From: Mucilaginibacter celer
Lineage (GTDB): Bacteria > Bacteroidota > Bacteroidia > Sphingobacteriales > Sphingobacteriaceae
DNA: 64,000 nt
Assembly: GCF_003576455.2 (NCBI RefSeq)
Contig: NZ_CP032869.1
Location: 1,302,001 to 1,366,000, forward strand
Direction: 5' to 3'
How positions within the stretch are numbered: position 1 is the stretch's first letter; the number at the start of each line of letters is the position of its first letter. A model generated the notes under the pieces. That model was not told where the DNA came from and searched no databases. It saw only the letters and a program-made list of their open reading frames with translations. Position numbers and translations under genes: made by a program. This document shows positions 10,301 to 18,562 of the stretch, one piece after another.

Positions 10301-13266
10301 TAAATAATTACGTTTTTAATTAGCAGCGCTTTTCCTTTGGGTTGATTAATGCTCATTTGCAATCGCCCCGCTTCTCCTCTTATATCGGGGTTATGAAAAA
10401 GCTGCTCGCTGTAACGGCGTAAATCGAGGTATTGCTGCCATATATCTTCGGCTTCGGGTTGGGTAAGCACCAGCTGGGTATAATCATCGTAAACTCCATT
10501 GTAGGATGATAGCACCGGGTTAAATGCCGTAGGGATGCTTTTTTGTTTCAGCAAACCCGGCGCAAACAGGTATGAATAGCCGGGCTCGGTTTCAAAATAC
10601 CTTGGTTTTTCGCCCTGCACCTCTAACCCGGCAAAGCTACCGGCAAAAGGCCCTACAAGTACGTCATTATCCCGGTAGCCGTAGTTTGGGTTGGGATTGA
10701 TCATGTACCGCATACTGCCCTGGTTTAAAAGCGCCATTTTCCACCCAAAGTTATTCACCACCGTAATCAGGTAACGATTGATGAGGTCGCTTTCGTAAGC
10801 GGTTAACGTATCTGATACTTTGGTGTACTGTGCGTTATCAGCATTAAGGCTAAAAATCAGCTTTTTTGATTTTTCAACCATTACGCTATCTACCCATATA
10901 TTTAGGTGACTGGTACGAAACCTGAACGCGTGTTTGCCCGGGGTTACAGCAAAGCTATAGCGCCTTAATTGCTGGGTTTGATCAAAATAAACCGGGCGGC
11001 CATCAATATAAAGGATATGAACAGGTATCACATCTCCGTTTTTAACTATAAAAGGAGCTACCTGTGTAGTCGTATCCTGTTTGGGATTTTCTTCTACCTG
11101 GTAAATTTTATCGGGGTGGGTAAAACGGTAATAGCTAATACTATCCAGGCCAATCTCTGTGCTCCAACGTTTCCAGTTCAGCTCAAGCAATCCGTTGCTG
11201 CGTATTTCCTCTGTTCTGAATGGTTGTTTTTGTTTGCGATAGCGGAATCCTCCGCCAAGGTACGGCACATCAGGAACTTTATAACCGGTAAATTTGCTGG
11301 TCATGCTCCAGGCGGTTAAATCTGCACCGGCAACAGGTTTGCCGTCTTTATCAGTAACCACAATATCCGTTTTGGCATGTTGCCCGGGGTAAACGGTTAC
11401 AGGCTGCCGCACGTTAATGGTGAGCAGTTTATCCCGGTAAACTACGTCGGTAGCTTCGGTTTTGCTTTCGCCGGCCCAGATGTAGTGCGCCTGGAAATTG
11501 ACGACGTTTTGTTCATGATACGCCCGCCTGCAAAACAGGCTGTCGGCCTGGCCGGCATCTATCAATTTATCGCCGCCAAATACCGAGTACCAGAAATGCA
11601 GGTGCCGCGGGTTGTTAACGGTAACAAACAGCGAATCGGCAGTGCGATAGCCCGAAAGCGATATATCGGGTGTGGTTTCCTTCAGGTCGATATCGGCATA
11701 AGTGCTGTCGGCATCCACGCTATAACTAACCGCGTAGGGGTTTATGATAATTTTGGCGGGCAGCGTCACTTTGGTTTTAGATAGGGTATCATCGTGGGCA
11801 TCGAGTGCGCTTATGATAGCAGGAGCCTTAGCTTCTTTACCATTCAAATAATAGTTAGCCACGAGCGTATCGGCACTTAATTTGGCCCTAAGGCTGAAGG
11901 GGCTATAAGTATAACTCATATCATCCTGATCTGACGACTGGCTTTCATTATTGCTGTTCAGAAATTCGGCATTGATGGCGTAGTTTACATCAGCCTTCGG
12001 GAAAATAGAATCAGGGATTACCAATTTGGTTTCGCCCACAGGGTCGAGCGGCATATCGTGTTTCCAAAGCTGGTTTGGCACAAAGGTATAATGTTGTTTA
12101 TGGGTACCGGTACTGGTTGTGTTGAGCGTAATGCTAACGCGGCCGTCGGTAACCGGCAGGTTATTTTCGTCAACAGCTTTTAAATACAGGGTTGCCGGGC
12201 TGCCTGGCGAATGCTCTTTTTTATCAACCCGGGTGGTAAAGGTTATCGATTTTAACTCGTATTCTTCATACTTAAATTCGCCGCTCAGGTAAATCCTGCG
12301 TTTGGCTAAAAGGCGGCGTTGATTATCTCTGTCGTCATCTTCAGTTTTATATTTTTCGGCAGACGGATCTTCGAGCGTAACGATGTAATCTTCATCCAGC
12401 GAAAGATCAAGGCTGTCAACCAGGGGGATACTATACTCAAAAGCCCCGTCGCGGTAGCTGTTTACCCTGCCGATGATCTTGCCGTCGTTATCGCCGCCTT
12501 CCCGCAGCCTAACCAATAATTGACGAACGTTTATAGGCCGTTTCGATTTTTTATTCAGGATAAAAGCTTTAAATTTTACCGTATCGTGCGGTTTATAAAT
12601 GGCTTTATTAAATACTATAAAACCCTCGTATTTGCCGGGGCGCTGGTAGTAGCGCTTTCTGAACAGGTTTTTAAAACGGTTCCAGGTAGCTTTAACAAAA
12701 CTCATATTGCGGTACCGGTTGTATCCATAATACCGCTGTTGTAGTTTAATAAGATAGTAATTGCTAACGCCCGCGAAATCAACTTTTAAAATCGTGTCTT
12801 TTTTTGAAGGGCGGCCAATGTACAAGCCGCTTTTCGCATCAAACGGGATGGATGTATTATTGATTTGGGCGTCGGCATTATCAATAGCCTTGCCCTGTTT
12901 ATCTACCAATACAAACCTCAAATCATAATTATTGGCAAGAATCTTCAAATTGGCCGACCGGTTTTCAATCAGCGAATAGTCGAGCTTATTATGCCTCGCC
13001 ACAATCTTCATATAGTTTCCCGGCGGAAGTGTGTTTTCCCACCTGCCGTCGGTTTTGAATGAGTCGACAGGGTTGTGTAATATCTTTTCGTCGGGTTTTT
13101 TGTTGGGATGCTGGTAAAACTTTAAAACATCATCGGCAGTTATTTTATAGATGTAGGTGTAATAGCTGCTTTGCCTGCCGGGGGTTAATGGCTTTTGCGC
13201 GTATGCAACCCCGGCAAAAATTAATAGGCTAAATGTTAGCAGCGTTTTTGTAAGTTTAGATAGCAT
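7366..13266 (-). CDS. Alpha-2-macroglobulin with inserted carboxypeptidase-regulatory and TonB-plug module
   Basis: A very large secreted or periplasmic protein, about 1966 residues from the ATG at 13266. An upstream ATG at 13314 would add 16 residues that spoil a clean signal peptide (MLSKLTKTLLTF...AYAQ). The macroglobulin part is shown by a bait-type beta-domain segment FNKAIYKPHDTVKFKAF near residue 220, the 'YPDDITNWRTFI' segment near 1340 that is typical of bacterial A2M, and a thioester-type CNEQ near 1530 followed by an alpha/alpha domain. Inserted at about 1100-1290 is a regulatory-like beta-sandwich (GTVTSGSDKQPIPGVTVRV), then VVVGYG and a SusC-type plug (MIRGVNSL...IYGSRGANGVIVIRTKG). 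No beta-barrel follows. A2Ms trap proteases through the thioester; what the plug does here is unknown. The last seven residues are encoded by an intergenic repeat. Confidence 0.85.
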   Translation of the reverse strand: MLSKLTKTLLTFSLLIFAGVAYAQKPLTPGRQSSYYTYIYKITADDVLKFYQHPNKKPDEKILHNPVDSFKTDGRWENTLPPGNYMKIVARHNKLDYSLIENRSANLKILANNYDLRFVLVDKQGKAIDNADAQINNTSIPFDAKSGLYIGRPSKKDTILKVDFAGVSNYYLIKLQQRYYGYNRYRNMSFVKATWNRFKNLFRKRYYQRPGKYEGFIVFNKAIYKPHDTVKFKAFILNKKSKRPINVRQLLVRLREGGDNDGKIIGRVNSYRDGAFEYSIPLVDSLDLSLDEDYIVTLEDPSAEKYKTEDDDRDNQRRLLAKRRIYLSGEFKYEEYELKSITFTTRVDKKEHSPGSPATLYLKAVDENNLPVTDGRVSITLNTTSTGTHKQHYTFVPNQLWKHDMPLDPVGETKLVIPDSIFPKADVNYAINAEFLNSNNESQSSDQDDMSYTYSPFSLRAKLSADTLVANYYLNGKEAKAPAIISALDAHDDTLSKTKVTLPAKIIINPYAVSYSVDADSTYADIDLKETTPDISLSGYRTADSLFVTVNNPRHLHFWYSVFGGDKLIDAGQADSLFCRRAYHEQNVVNFQAHYIWAGESKTEATDVVYRDKLLTINVRQPVTVYPGQHAKTDIVVTDKDGKPVAGADLTAWSMTSKFTGYKVPDVPYLGGGFRYRKQKQPFRTEEIRSNGLLELNWKRWSTEIGLDSISYYRFTHPDKIYQVEENPKQDTTTQVAPFIVKNGDVIPVHILYIDGRPVYFDQTQQLRRYSFAVTPGKHAFRFRTSHLNIWVDSVMVEKSKKLIFSLNADNAQYTKVSDTLTAYESDLINRYLITVVNNFGWKMALLNQGSMRYMINPNPNYGYRDNDVLVGPFAGSFAGLEVQGEKPRYFETEPGYSYLFAPGLLKQKSIPTAFNPVLSSYNGVYDDYTQLVLTQPEAEDIWQQYLDLRRYSEQLFHNPDIRGEAGRLQMSINQPKGKALLIKNVIIYKYNDPDFMLIYPGNTFAIEKLHAGNYRFLFLLKGDSYDIKENVTIKTGGTNYYNFDVLPTHRKDSVSIRIGDIIDNRQSAYNNNDREIVNDALKIKEAFNEKYLDTEMFMDGMSGTVTSGSDKQPIPGVTVRVRGSSTGTLTDVHGHFNIKVPKSGKLIIGSIGYETKEIDINPGSHVNVALKDSYKSLQEVVVVGYGMAKKKDITGSVTSVSYGLSGRVAGVTVSGDAPGASAQVMIRGVNSLTGAQPLIVVDGEIVDKLSDINKDDIAEMSVLKDAAATAIYGSRGANGVIVIRTKGKQGTAGSTADSTQTAGTQTMRKNFSDYAYWQPKLTTDEQGKASFMVTYPDDITNWRTFIIGINGNKQTGFNESSIKAYKPLSANFIAPQFAIAGDEMNLIGKIMNYNITPIKLTRTFKYNGQQLKQDELEVKNSKIDTLKITATTLPATASATNSAASSTDSLTFEYTIKRDNGYFDGEERKIPVMPQGTKETKGIFETLDRDTAVTLKFDPALGPVTFRAEASALPILAEETRKLREYKYLCNEQLASKLKGLIMERHIKKFLGENFLYGKNVQEVLKNLQDNRKENGLWGWWKNSDDELWITLHVVEALLSAQKEGYTVQLDKQKLSDFLIYQMESYKGQEKIFCLQLLNQLGAKVDYQRYIGLIEKEQARGKNMFGGNISGYDKLRTMLLRQEAGLKVNLDSLLSTAKHTMFGNVYWGEVGYRFFDNSIQLSALAYHIIKNDGHHPEILSKIRGYFLEQRRLNEWRNTYESALILETILPDMLIENKQVKPSQITIAGAETKTISQFPYSATLTDKQISVSKTGGLPVYVTGYQQFWNSKPEKVSKDFTVNTWFERKEKTITTLKGGETVQLKAEVTARGDADFVMIEIPIPAGCSYEGKEQAWTNNEVHREYFKEKVSIFCRKLKQGKYTFTVNLIPRYDGKYTQNPAKAEMMYFPVFYGREGMKQVVIGSFVH

Positions 13267-13299
13267 AAGTAGCGCCTGGTATGGTAAGATAATCTGTTT

Positions 13300-13378
13300 A
13301 GTTTTAAGTCGCAAGTCTTGAGTTCAAAGTCAAAACATCACTTTCTACTTCGAACTTAAGACTTCCGACTTCAATAAG
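13300..13378. repeat. Word-iterated palindrome, AAGTC/GACTT family (second copy)
   Basis: The words AAGTCGCAAGTCTTGAG and TTCAAAGTC recur on the left, and TTCGAACTTAAGACTTCCG and ACTTC on the right, allowing fold-back. Same family as 4928-5024. Confidence 0.6.
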
Positions 13379-13426
13379 ATGCAGATGTATTTACTATTCC
13401 ATAAAAGAAATATCATTTAAGAAACT

Positions 13427-13434
13427 TATTTTTG
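13427..13434 (+). promoter_or_regulatory. Possible -7 element for the CBS-like gene
   Basis: TATTTTTG fits TAnnTTTG and lies 46 bases before the ATG. No clear -33 TTTG at the expected spacing. Confidence 0.35.
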
Positions 13435-13479
13435 AGCCATAACCCTGCTATGCATACCGGGTTAGTAGAGATTTAAATT

Positions 13480-14841
13480 ATGTGGTACAATAACATACTG
13501 GACACCATTGGCAACACGCCCCTGGTAAAACTTAATAAAATAGCGAAAGACATCCCGGCGACGGTTTTAGCCAAAATTGAAACTACCAATCCCGGCAATT
13601 CCATCAAGGACAGGATGGCCCTTAAAATGATTGAAGATGCCGAAAAAAGCGGTAAACTTAAACCCGGCGGAACCATTATTGAAGGCACATCGGGTAACAC
13701 CGGTATGGGCCTGGCCATTGCAGCGGTAATAAAAGGCTACAAATGTATTTTCACCAGCACCGATAAGCAATCCAAAGAAAAATTTGATGCCCTGCGTGCC
13801 TTTGGTGCCGAGGTGATAGTTTGCCCTACCAACGTTGAGCCGGAAGATCCGCGTTCATATTACTCCGTATCTTCACGTTTAGAGCGGGAAGTACCTAATT
13901 CGTGGAAACCTAACCAGTATGATAACCTGAGTAACTCGCAGGCGCATTACGAGTCAACCGGGCCGGAGATCTGGGAGCAGACCGAGGGTAAAGTTACTCA
14001 CTTAATTGCAGGCGTTGGCACAGGTGGCACTATATCAGGTATCGCCCGTTATCTTAAAGAAAAGAACCCGGCAATCCAGGTTTTAGGTATCGATACCTAC
14101 GGCTCGGTATTTAAAAAATATAAGGAGACAGGGATTTTCGATAAAAACGAGATCTACCCGTACATCACCGAAGGCATCGGCGAGGATTTTCTGCCGGCCA
14201 ACGTTGATTTCAGCCTGATAGATCACTTTGAAAAAGTAACCGACAAAGATGCAGCATTGATGACCCGCGAAATCGCCCGCAAGGAGGGTATTTTCTCGGG
14301 CAACTCAACCGGTTCGGCAGTGGCAGGTTTGCTGCAGATGAAGGATAAGTTTAAAGAAGGCGATGTTGTTGTGATCATCTTCCCGGATCACGGCACCCGC
14401 TACCTTGGCAAAATGTACAATGATGATTGGCTGCGCGACCGTGGTTTCCTGAAAGACGGAAAACTTACCTCCCGCGATATCATCGCCAAAAAAGATGTCC
14501 AGGAGATTGTTACTATTGATTGTGAGAAAACGGTTTTGGAAGCAATAAACACTATCAAATCGCTCAATATATCACAGATTCCGGTTACGCAAAAAGGTAT
14601 GGTTATTGGAAAGATCACTGAAAGCGACATCCTCGACTCGTTGATTGAAAACCCATCCATCAAATCGCAGCCGATAAAAAATATCACCACCGCACCATTC
14701 CCTTTTGTTGATTTGAATACATCGATAGATAGGATCTCCGCAATGATCAATAAAGATAACATCGCCGTGTTGGTTGAAGATGAGCAAGGCAAGATCGAGA
14801 TCATTACGCAGTATGATATTATAAACGCTATTTCGGCTTAA
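13480..14841 (+). CDS. Cystathionine beta-synthase-type PLP enzyme with CBS domain pair
   Basis: A fold-type II PLP enzyme of the cysteine synthase/cystathionine beta-synthase family, 453 residues, cytosolic. PLP lysine Lys43 sits in NPGNSIKDR, the substrate-binding loop is EGTSGNTG at 68-75, and the phosphate-binding loop is GVGTGGTISG near 180. The C-terminal third (about 335-453) holds two CBS repeats (QIPVTQKGMVIGKITESDIL and the final DNIAVLVEDEQGKIEIITQYDII), the regulatory module of cystathionine beta-synthases. A cysteine synthase carrying CBS domains is an alternative that the sequence alone does not exclude. It is monocistronic by position, with a weak hairpin after the stop. Confidence 0.85.
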   Translation: MWYNNILDTIGNTPLVKLNKIAKDIPATVLAKIETTNPGNSIKDRMALKMIEDAEKSGKLKPGGTIIEGTSGNTGMGLAIAAVIKGYKCIFTSTDKQSKEKFDALRAFGAEVIVCPTNVEPEDPRSYYSVSSRLEREVPNSWKPNQYDNLSNSQAHYESTGPEIWEQTEGKVTHLIAGVGTGGTISGIARYLKEKNPAIQVLGIDTYGSVFKKYKETGIFDKNEIYPYITEGIGEDFLPANVDFSLIDHFEKVTDKDAALMTREIARKEGIFSGNSTGSAVAGLLQMKDKFKEGDVVVIIFPDHGTRYLGKMYNDDWLRDRGFLKDGKLTSRDIIAKKDVQEIVTIDCEKTVLEAINTIKSLNISQIPVTQKGMVIGKITESDILDSLIENPSIKSQPIKNITTAPFPFVDLNTSIDRISAMINKDNIAVLVEDEQGKIEIITQYDIINAISA

Positions 14842-14866
14842 CCTTTTGAGGTAAAAGTTAAAGGTT

Positions 14867-14899
14867 AAAGGTGTTGTGCGATGGGCATGGCACCTTTTT
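14867..14899 (+). terminator. Weak terminator after the CBS-like gene
   Basis: AAAGGTG pairs with CACCTTT across a 17-base loop and is followed by T residues. The stem is short, so this is tentative. Confidence 0.35.
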
Positions 14900-14914
14900 G
14901 TTTATATTTAGACA

Positions 14915-15283
14915 ATGAAATATCTAACTTTTGCCTTTTTGATTTTGCTACCATTTGTTGCGCGATGTCAAAAACATACCTTACTTGGGCTGCAAGTTGC
15001 GAAAGATGAACTTAAAACAGCTTTAAATAATAAAAAAGACAGACAAGTAATTGTTGATAAAATAATAGGTGATAAGCAAACCGCAATAGCTGTGGCCGAA
15101 GCTATTTTATTCAGAATTTATGGCAAAGAACAAATAATTAACGAACGGCCTTATGAAGTTTATTTCATAGACGGGTATTGGGTACTAAATGGAACCTTAC
15201 CTGAAAAGATGCTTGGAGGCGGATTTTTAATTATATTTTCAGCTAAAGATGGCAGAGTTGTTAGACTCACGCATTATAAATAA
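14915..15283 (+). CDS. NTF2-fold (YbbC/YhhH-type) protein, orphan immunity-like
   Basis: A 122-residue exported protein: signal peptide MKYLTFAFLILLPFVARCQ, then a small alpha+beta domain. The segment AVAEAILFRIYGKEQIINERPYEVYFIDGYWVLNGTLP, split as AILFRIYGKE, RPYEVYFIDGYW and GGGFLIIFSAKDGRV, resembles the NTF2-fold immunity family seen beside polymorphic toxins (YbbC/YhhH). No toxin gene is adjacent: the neighbours are a CBS-like enzyme and a membrane glycosyltransferase. It may be an orphan immunity gene or a domesticated member with another role. The recognition is from motif memory only. Confidence 0.6.
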   Translation: MKYLTFAFLILLPFVARCQKHTLLGLQVAKDELKTALNNKKDRQVIVDKIIGDKQTAIAVAEAILFRIYGKEQIINERPYEVYFIDGYWVLNGTLPEKMLGGGFLIIFSAKDGRVVRLTHYK

Positions 15284-15303
15284 GATTTCTATTTGTTTAT
15301 AAT

Positions 15304-16866
15304 TTACTCTAACCTCTTCTTCGCCAACTCCGGCGCATACCGTTCATTTAATAGCTGATTAGGCGTTACAATAAACACGGCAGTCCCTTTTTCACGCGCC
15401 AGCGGGTTAGTTATCTCGCCAATTTTGGTATAACTTTCAATCATCTTGCCGGCCACAAATTCTCTAATGTTTTTGCCGCCGTCTTCATCTACATAGATCA
15501 TGTATTTACACTTCAAACTATCGGGTGCCCAAAGGGTAAAGCTGCTGTTTAGGGAGATCACTTCGGGGTATCCGTATTGTTTACGATAGTGGTGCAAGGC
15601 GCCGGCTTCACCATAGTTATCGGCATAAACTACTGTTTGCTTTTGAGCATCAGGGCTCAGGCTCCGATAGGCCTTATCAACCAGGGCGGCCATGTCGTCC
15701 CAGCCCAGCATGTCGGCATAATCCTGCGTGGTGGCGTGTTTTTTGCCGTCTTCCCAGGTCATCATAAAACGTGCGGGTGGCAGATTTTTATCAGCAAAGC
15801 GGAAAAAGGCCAGCGTTTGATCCATCGATAAAATAGGAAGCAAAATAGGGAGCAGCAGGATATTCGGTACCGCGAACAACAATATCAAAGCAATTCGCAA
15901 AGCATAACCGCTGGTTTTCAGCAATCGTTCAAAACCAAAACCTCCCGCTGCGAAAAGCATTGGGTAAGCGCCAAACAGGTAATAGCTTTTGCCGTCCATC
16001 ATCAATAAAAACAAAAAGATTAGCCCGTAAGCTAATGCCAAAAACTGGAAGTTACGGAGCCTGAACGAGAAGATGAGGAATACCAGTCCGTTAAGCCAAA
16101 CAAACAGGGCTACGCCATTAACCAGGAGCTGCTGCTTGATAAAATCGGTGGGGGTAATGTAGTCAAGCTGCTGTTCGCGCAGCGCCTTCATGTGGGTAAA
16201 TACCGGCATGTGGTGTGTAAGTTGCCAGATAAGATTAGGCAAAACGATAAGAAACGTTAGCGCCGCCGCACCTAAAATATGCCTGTTAAACAAAAGCTTA
16301 CGCTGTTTACTGATAAGGATGCCAATGATCAGCGATCCTGCAAAAAACAGCATCGTATACTTGGTAAGCACCCCCAAACCAACGGCCACCCCCAACCAGT
16401 ACAAATAACGAACATCAGTTGTATTAAGGTATTTTACGAGCAGCCATACGGTTAACACCCACCAAAACTGATCAAACACTACTGGCTGAAAAAGGTACTC
16501 GCTTGCTGCGAAAGCGGGAGCGAATATGATGCTGAGGCAGGCTACCGTGATGCCGAATTTTTTGCCGCCAAATTCAATCACAATAAGTCCGGTGAGCCAA
16601 ACTATCAATCCGCCAAAAATGGTAGGGAATATCCGCGCCGCGAAAACCGAGTTGCCAAAGCTGGTGATGGATATTTTAGCCAGCAAGGCTATAAAAGGGG
16701 GAACCTCTTTATACCCCCAATCTAAATGATCGGCCAGTACCAGGTGCAAAAATTCATCGCGGTGAAAGCCAAAATGCGATATGGCAAACAGGTTTAAAAC
16801 AATTTTAATAAATACAAAAATCAGTACGAAATAAACGTAAGTGGGCTTCCGGTTTTTGTAGGGCAT
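15304..16866 (-). CDS. GT39/ArnT-type membrane glycosyltransferase
   Basis: A 520-residue polytopic inner-membrane protein. The first luminal loop after TM1 carries HRDEFLHLVLADHLDWGYKEVPP, seen as HRDEF then DHLDWGYKEVPP, which matches the acidic DE catalytic motif of the protein O-mannosyltransferase/ArnT clan (polyprenyl-phosphate sugar donors). About ten hydrophobic segments follow, then a soluble C-terminal part of about 150 residues. The target (lipid A, glycan or protein) cannot be told. It lies downstream of murA on the same strand but is separated by a 183-base repeat. Confidence 0.75.
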   Translation of the reverse strand: MPYKNRKPTYVYFVLIFVFIKIVLNLFAISHFGFHRDEFLHLVLADHLDWGYKEVPPFIALLAKISITSFGNSVFAARIFPTIFGGLIVWLTGLIVIEFGGKKFGITVACLSIIFAPAFAASEYLFQPVVFDQFWWVLTVWLLVKYLNTTDVRYLYWLGVAVGLGVLTKYTMLFFAGSLIIGILISKQRKLLFNRHILGAAALTFLIVLPNLIWQLTHHMPVFTHMKALREQQLDYITPTDFIKQQLLVNGVALFVWLNGLVFLIFSFRLRNFQFLALAYGLIFLFLLMMDGKSYYLFGAYPMLFAAGGFGFERLLKTSGYALRIALILLFAVPNILLLPILLPILSMDQTLAFFRFADKNLPPARFMMTWEDGKKHATTQDYADMLGWDDMAALVDKAYRSLSPDAQKQTVVYADNYGEAGALHHYRKQYGYPEVISLNSSFTLWAPDSLKCKYMIYVDEDGGKNIREFVAGKMIESYTKIGEITNPLAREKGTAVFIVTPNQLLNERYAPELAKKRLE

Positions 16867-16875
16867 TGATTGGTG

Positions 16876-17049
16876 GCTTAAAGCTGAAGGCTGAAAGCCT
16901 AAAGCTATATAAAAAAAAGCAGAAAGCTCAAAGCATAAGGCCGAAAGCTTTTTCGCCTTTCCTTACGCTTTGAGCTTTTGAATGATATTCAGCTTAAGGC
17001 TTTATGCTTTTAGCCTTAAGCTTTTAGCTTTCCGCCTTCGGCTTTCAGC
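16876..17049. repeat. Word-iterated palindrome, AAAGC/GCTTT family
   Basis: Fills the whole gap between murA and the GT39 gene. The left part repeats GCTGAAGGCTGAAAGCCTAA, AAAGCTCAAAGC and GGCCGAAAGC. The right part repeats GCTTTGAGCTTTTG, TTAAGGCTTTATGCTTTTAG, AGCTTTTAGC and TTCGGCTTTCAGC. The whole can form one long imperfect hairpin; it ends at the murA stop codon. Confidence 0.75.
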
Positions 17050-18357
17050 TTATATCCTCGTTATATCAGCGCCTAACGCCTTAAGCCTGGTATCAATATG
17101 CTGGTAACCGCGTTCAATTTGTTCAATGTTGTAAATGGTTGATTGGCCTTGTGCCGATAGGGCGGCGATGAGCAATGAAACGCCTGCACGGATATCCGGC
17201 GAGGTCATGGAAATACCTCTTAATTTAACCTGGTTATCCAAACCGATAACTGTGGCACGGTGCGGATCGCAAAGGATGATCTGCGCACCCATATCCAGCA
17301 GTTTATCCACAAAAAATAAACGGCTCTCAAACATTTTTTGGTGGATCAATACTGACCCTTTGGCTTGTATGGCAACTACCAGTACAATGCTCAGCAAATC
17401 GGGTGTAAAGCCCGGCCATGGGGCATCGGCAATGGTCATGATCGAGCCATCGATAAAAGTTTCTATTTCGTAATGATCCTGTGCTGGGATAAAGATATCG
17501 TCACCCCTAAGCTCCAATTTGATGCCTAAGCGCCTGAATACATCCGGGATCATGCCCAGTTCTTTGTACTGAACATCTTTAATCGTGATTTCAGAGCCGG
17601 TCATGGCAGCCAAGCCAATGAACGAGCCGATCTCAATCATATCAGGCAGCAAACGGTGCTCTGTACCGCCAAGTTTTTCTACGCCTTCAATAGTAAGCAG
17701 GTTTGAACCTATCCCGCTGATCTTTGCACCCATGCGGCTCAGCATTTTGCAAAGCTGTTGCAGGTAAGGCTCGCAGGCGGCATTGTAAATGGTGGTTGTG
17801 CCTTTAGCCAACACCGCGGCCATTACTACGTTGGCAGTACCGGTTACTGAAGCTTCATCTAACAAAATGTAAGTGCCCTGTAAATTTGAGGCATCTACAT
17901 TAAAGAAACCATCCTCAGGGTTATAGTTAAACTGCGCGCCCAGTTTTTCAAAACCCAAAAAGTGGGTGTCCAAACGGCGACGGCCAATTTTATCACCACC
18001 CGGCTTAGGGATGGATGCTTTGCCAAATCGGGCCAGCAGCGGCCCAACAATCATGATAGACCCACGTAAACCGCCGCCTTTAGCTTTAAAAGTTTCCGAC
18101 GCGAAAAAGTCCTGGTTAATATCTTTAGCCTCGAAGGTGTAGGTATGCTCGTTTACGCGCTCAACAATAACACCCATGTCGCCAAGCAACTCAATCAGTT
18201 TGTTAACATCCTTAATATCGGGGATGTTACTGATGGTTACCTTCTCTTCGGTAAGCAATACGGCCGATATAACCTGTAAAGCTTCGTTTTTTGCACCCTG
18301 TGGGGTTATTTCACCTTTTAGCGGTTTGCCGCCGTTTATTACAAATGCGTTAGTCAT
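17050..18357 (-). CDS. murA: UDP-N-acetylglucosamine 1-carboxyvinyltransferase with Asp active-site residue
   Basis: Transfers enolpyruvate from PEP to UDP-GlcNAc, the first committed step of peptidoglycan synthesis, in the cytosol. The 435-residue protein has the EPSP-synthase fold with the N-terminal GAKNEAL (Lys23) and LLAR segments. The active-site loop reads KPGGDKIGRRRLD: residue 122 is Asp where E. coli MurA has Cys115. This natural Cys-to-Asp change is known in fosfomycin-insensitive MurA enzymes. It follows the DUF4290 gene, from which it is separated by a terminator, so murA probably has its own promoter. Confidence 0.95.
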   Translation of the reverse strand: MTNAFVINGGKPLKGEITPQGAKNEALQVISAVLLTEEKVTISNIPDIKDVNKLIELLGDMGVIVERVNEHTYTFEAKDINQDFFASETFKAKGGGLRGSIMIVGPLLARFGKASIPKPGGDKIGRRRLDTHFLGFEKLGAQFNYNPEDGFFNVDASNLQGTYILLDEASVTGTANVVMAAVLAKGTTTIYNAACEPYLQQLCKMLSRMGAKISGIGSNLLTIEGVEKLGGTEHRLLPDMIEIGSFIGLAAMTGSEITIKDVQYKELGMIPDVFRRLGIKLELRGDDIFIPAQDHYEIETFIDGSIMTIADAPWPGFTPDLLSIVLVVAIQAKGSVLIHQKMFESRLFFVDKLLDMGAQIILCDPHRATVIGLDNQVKLRGISMTSPDIRAGVSLLIAALSAQGQSTIYNIEQIERGYQHIDTRLKALGADITRI

Positions 18358-18437
18358 GCGGATTTTCAGATAATTGATAAGATCACCATCAATAAACTAA
18401 CAAAACCATCATCGGTTTTGTCAAATAATTTTTACGG

Positions 18438-18446
18438 GGCAAAGAT
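18438..18446 (-). promoter_or_regulatory. Possible murA -7 element
   Basis: On the minus strand TAATCTTTGC lies 80 bases before the murA ATG. It resembles TAnnTTTG with one extra spacer base. Confidence 0.3.
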
Positions 18447-18500
18447 TAAAAAATTAATGCAGATAAAATAAAAGGAGAATGGGATTTATCACTAAAGCAA

Positions 18501-18534
18501 AAACGTCATTGCTGAATCTGCAGCAATGACGTTT
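18501..18534. terminator. Bidirectional hairpin terminator between DUF4290 gene and murA
   Basis: A perfect 14-bp stem (AAACGTCATTGCTG and its complement) with a 6-base loop and T/A tracts on both sides. It lies 29 bases after the stop of the minus-strand DUF4290 gene. Confidence 0.8.
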
Positions 18535-18562
18535 TTTTAATTTTCGGACAGTATCCGGACTT

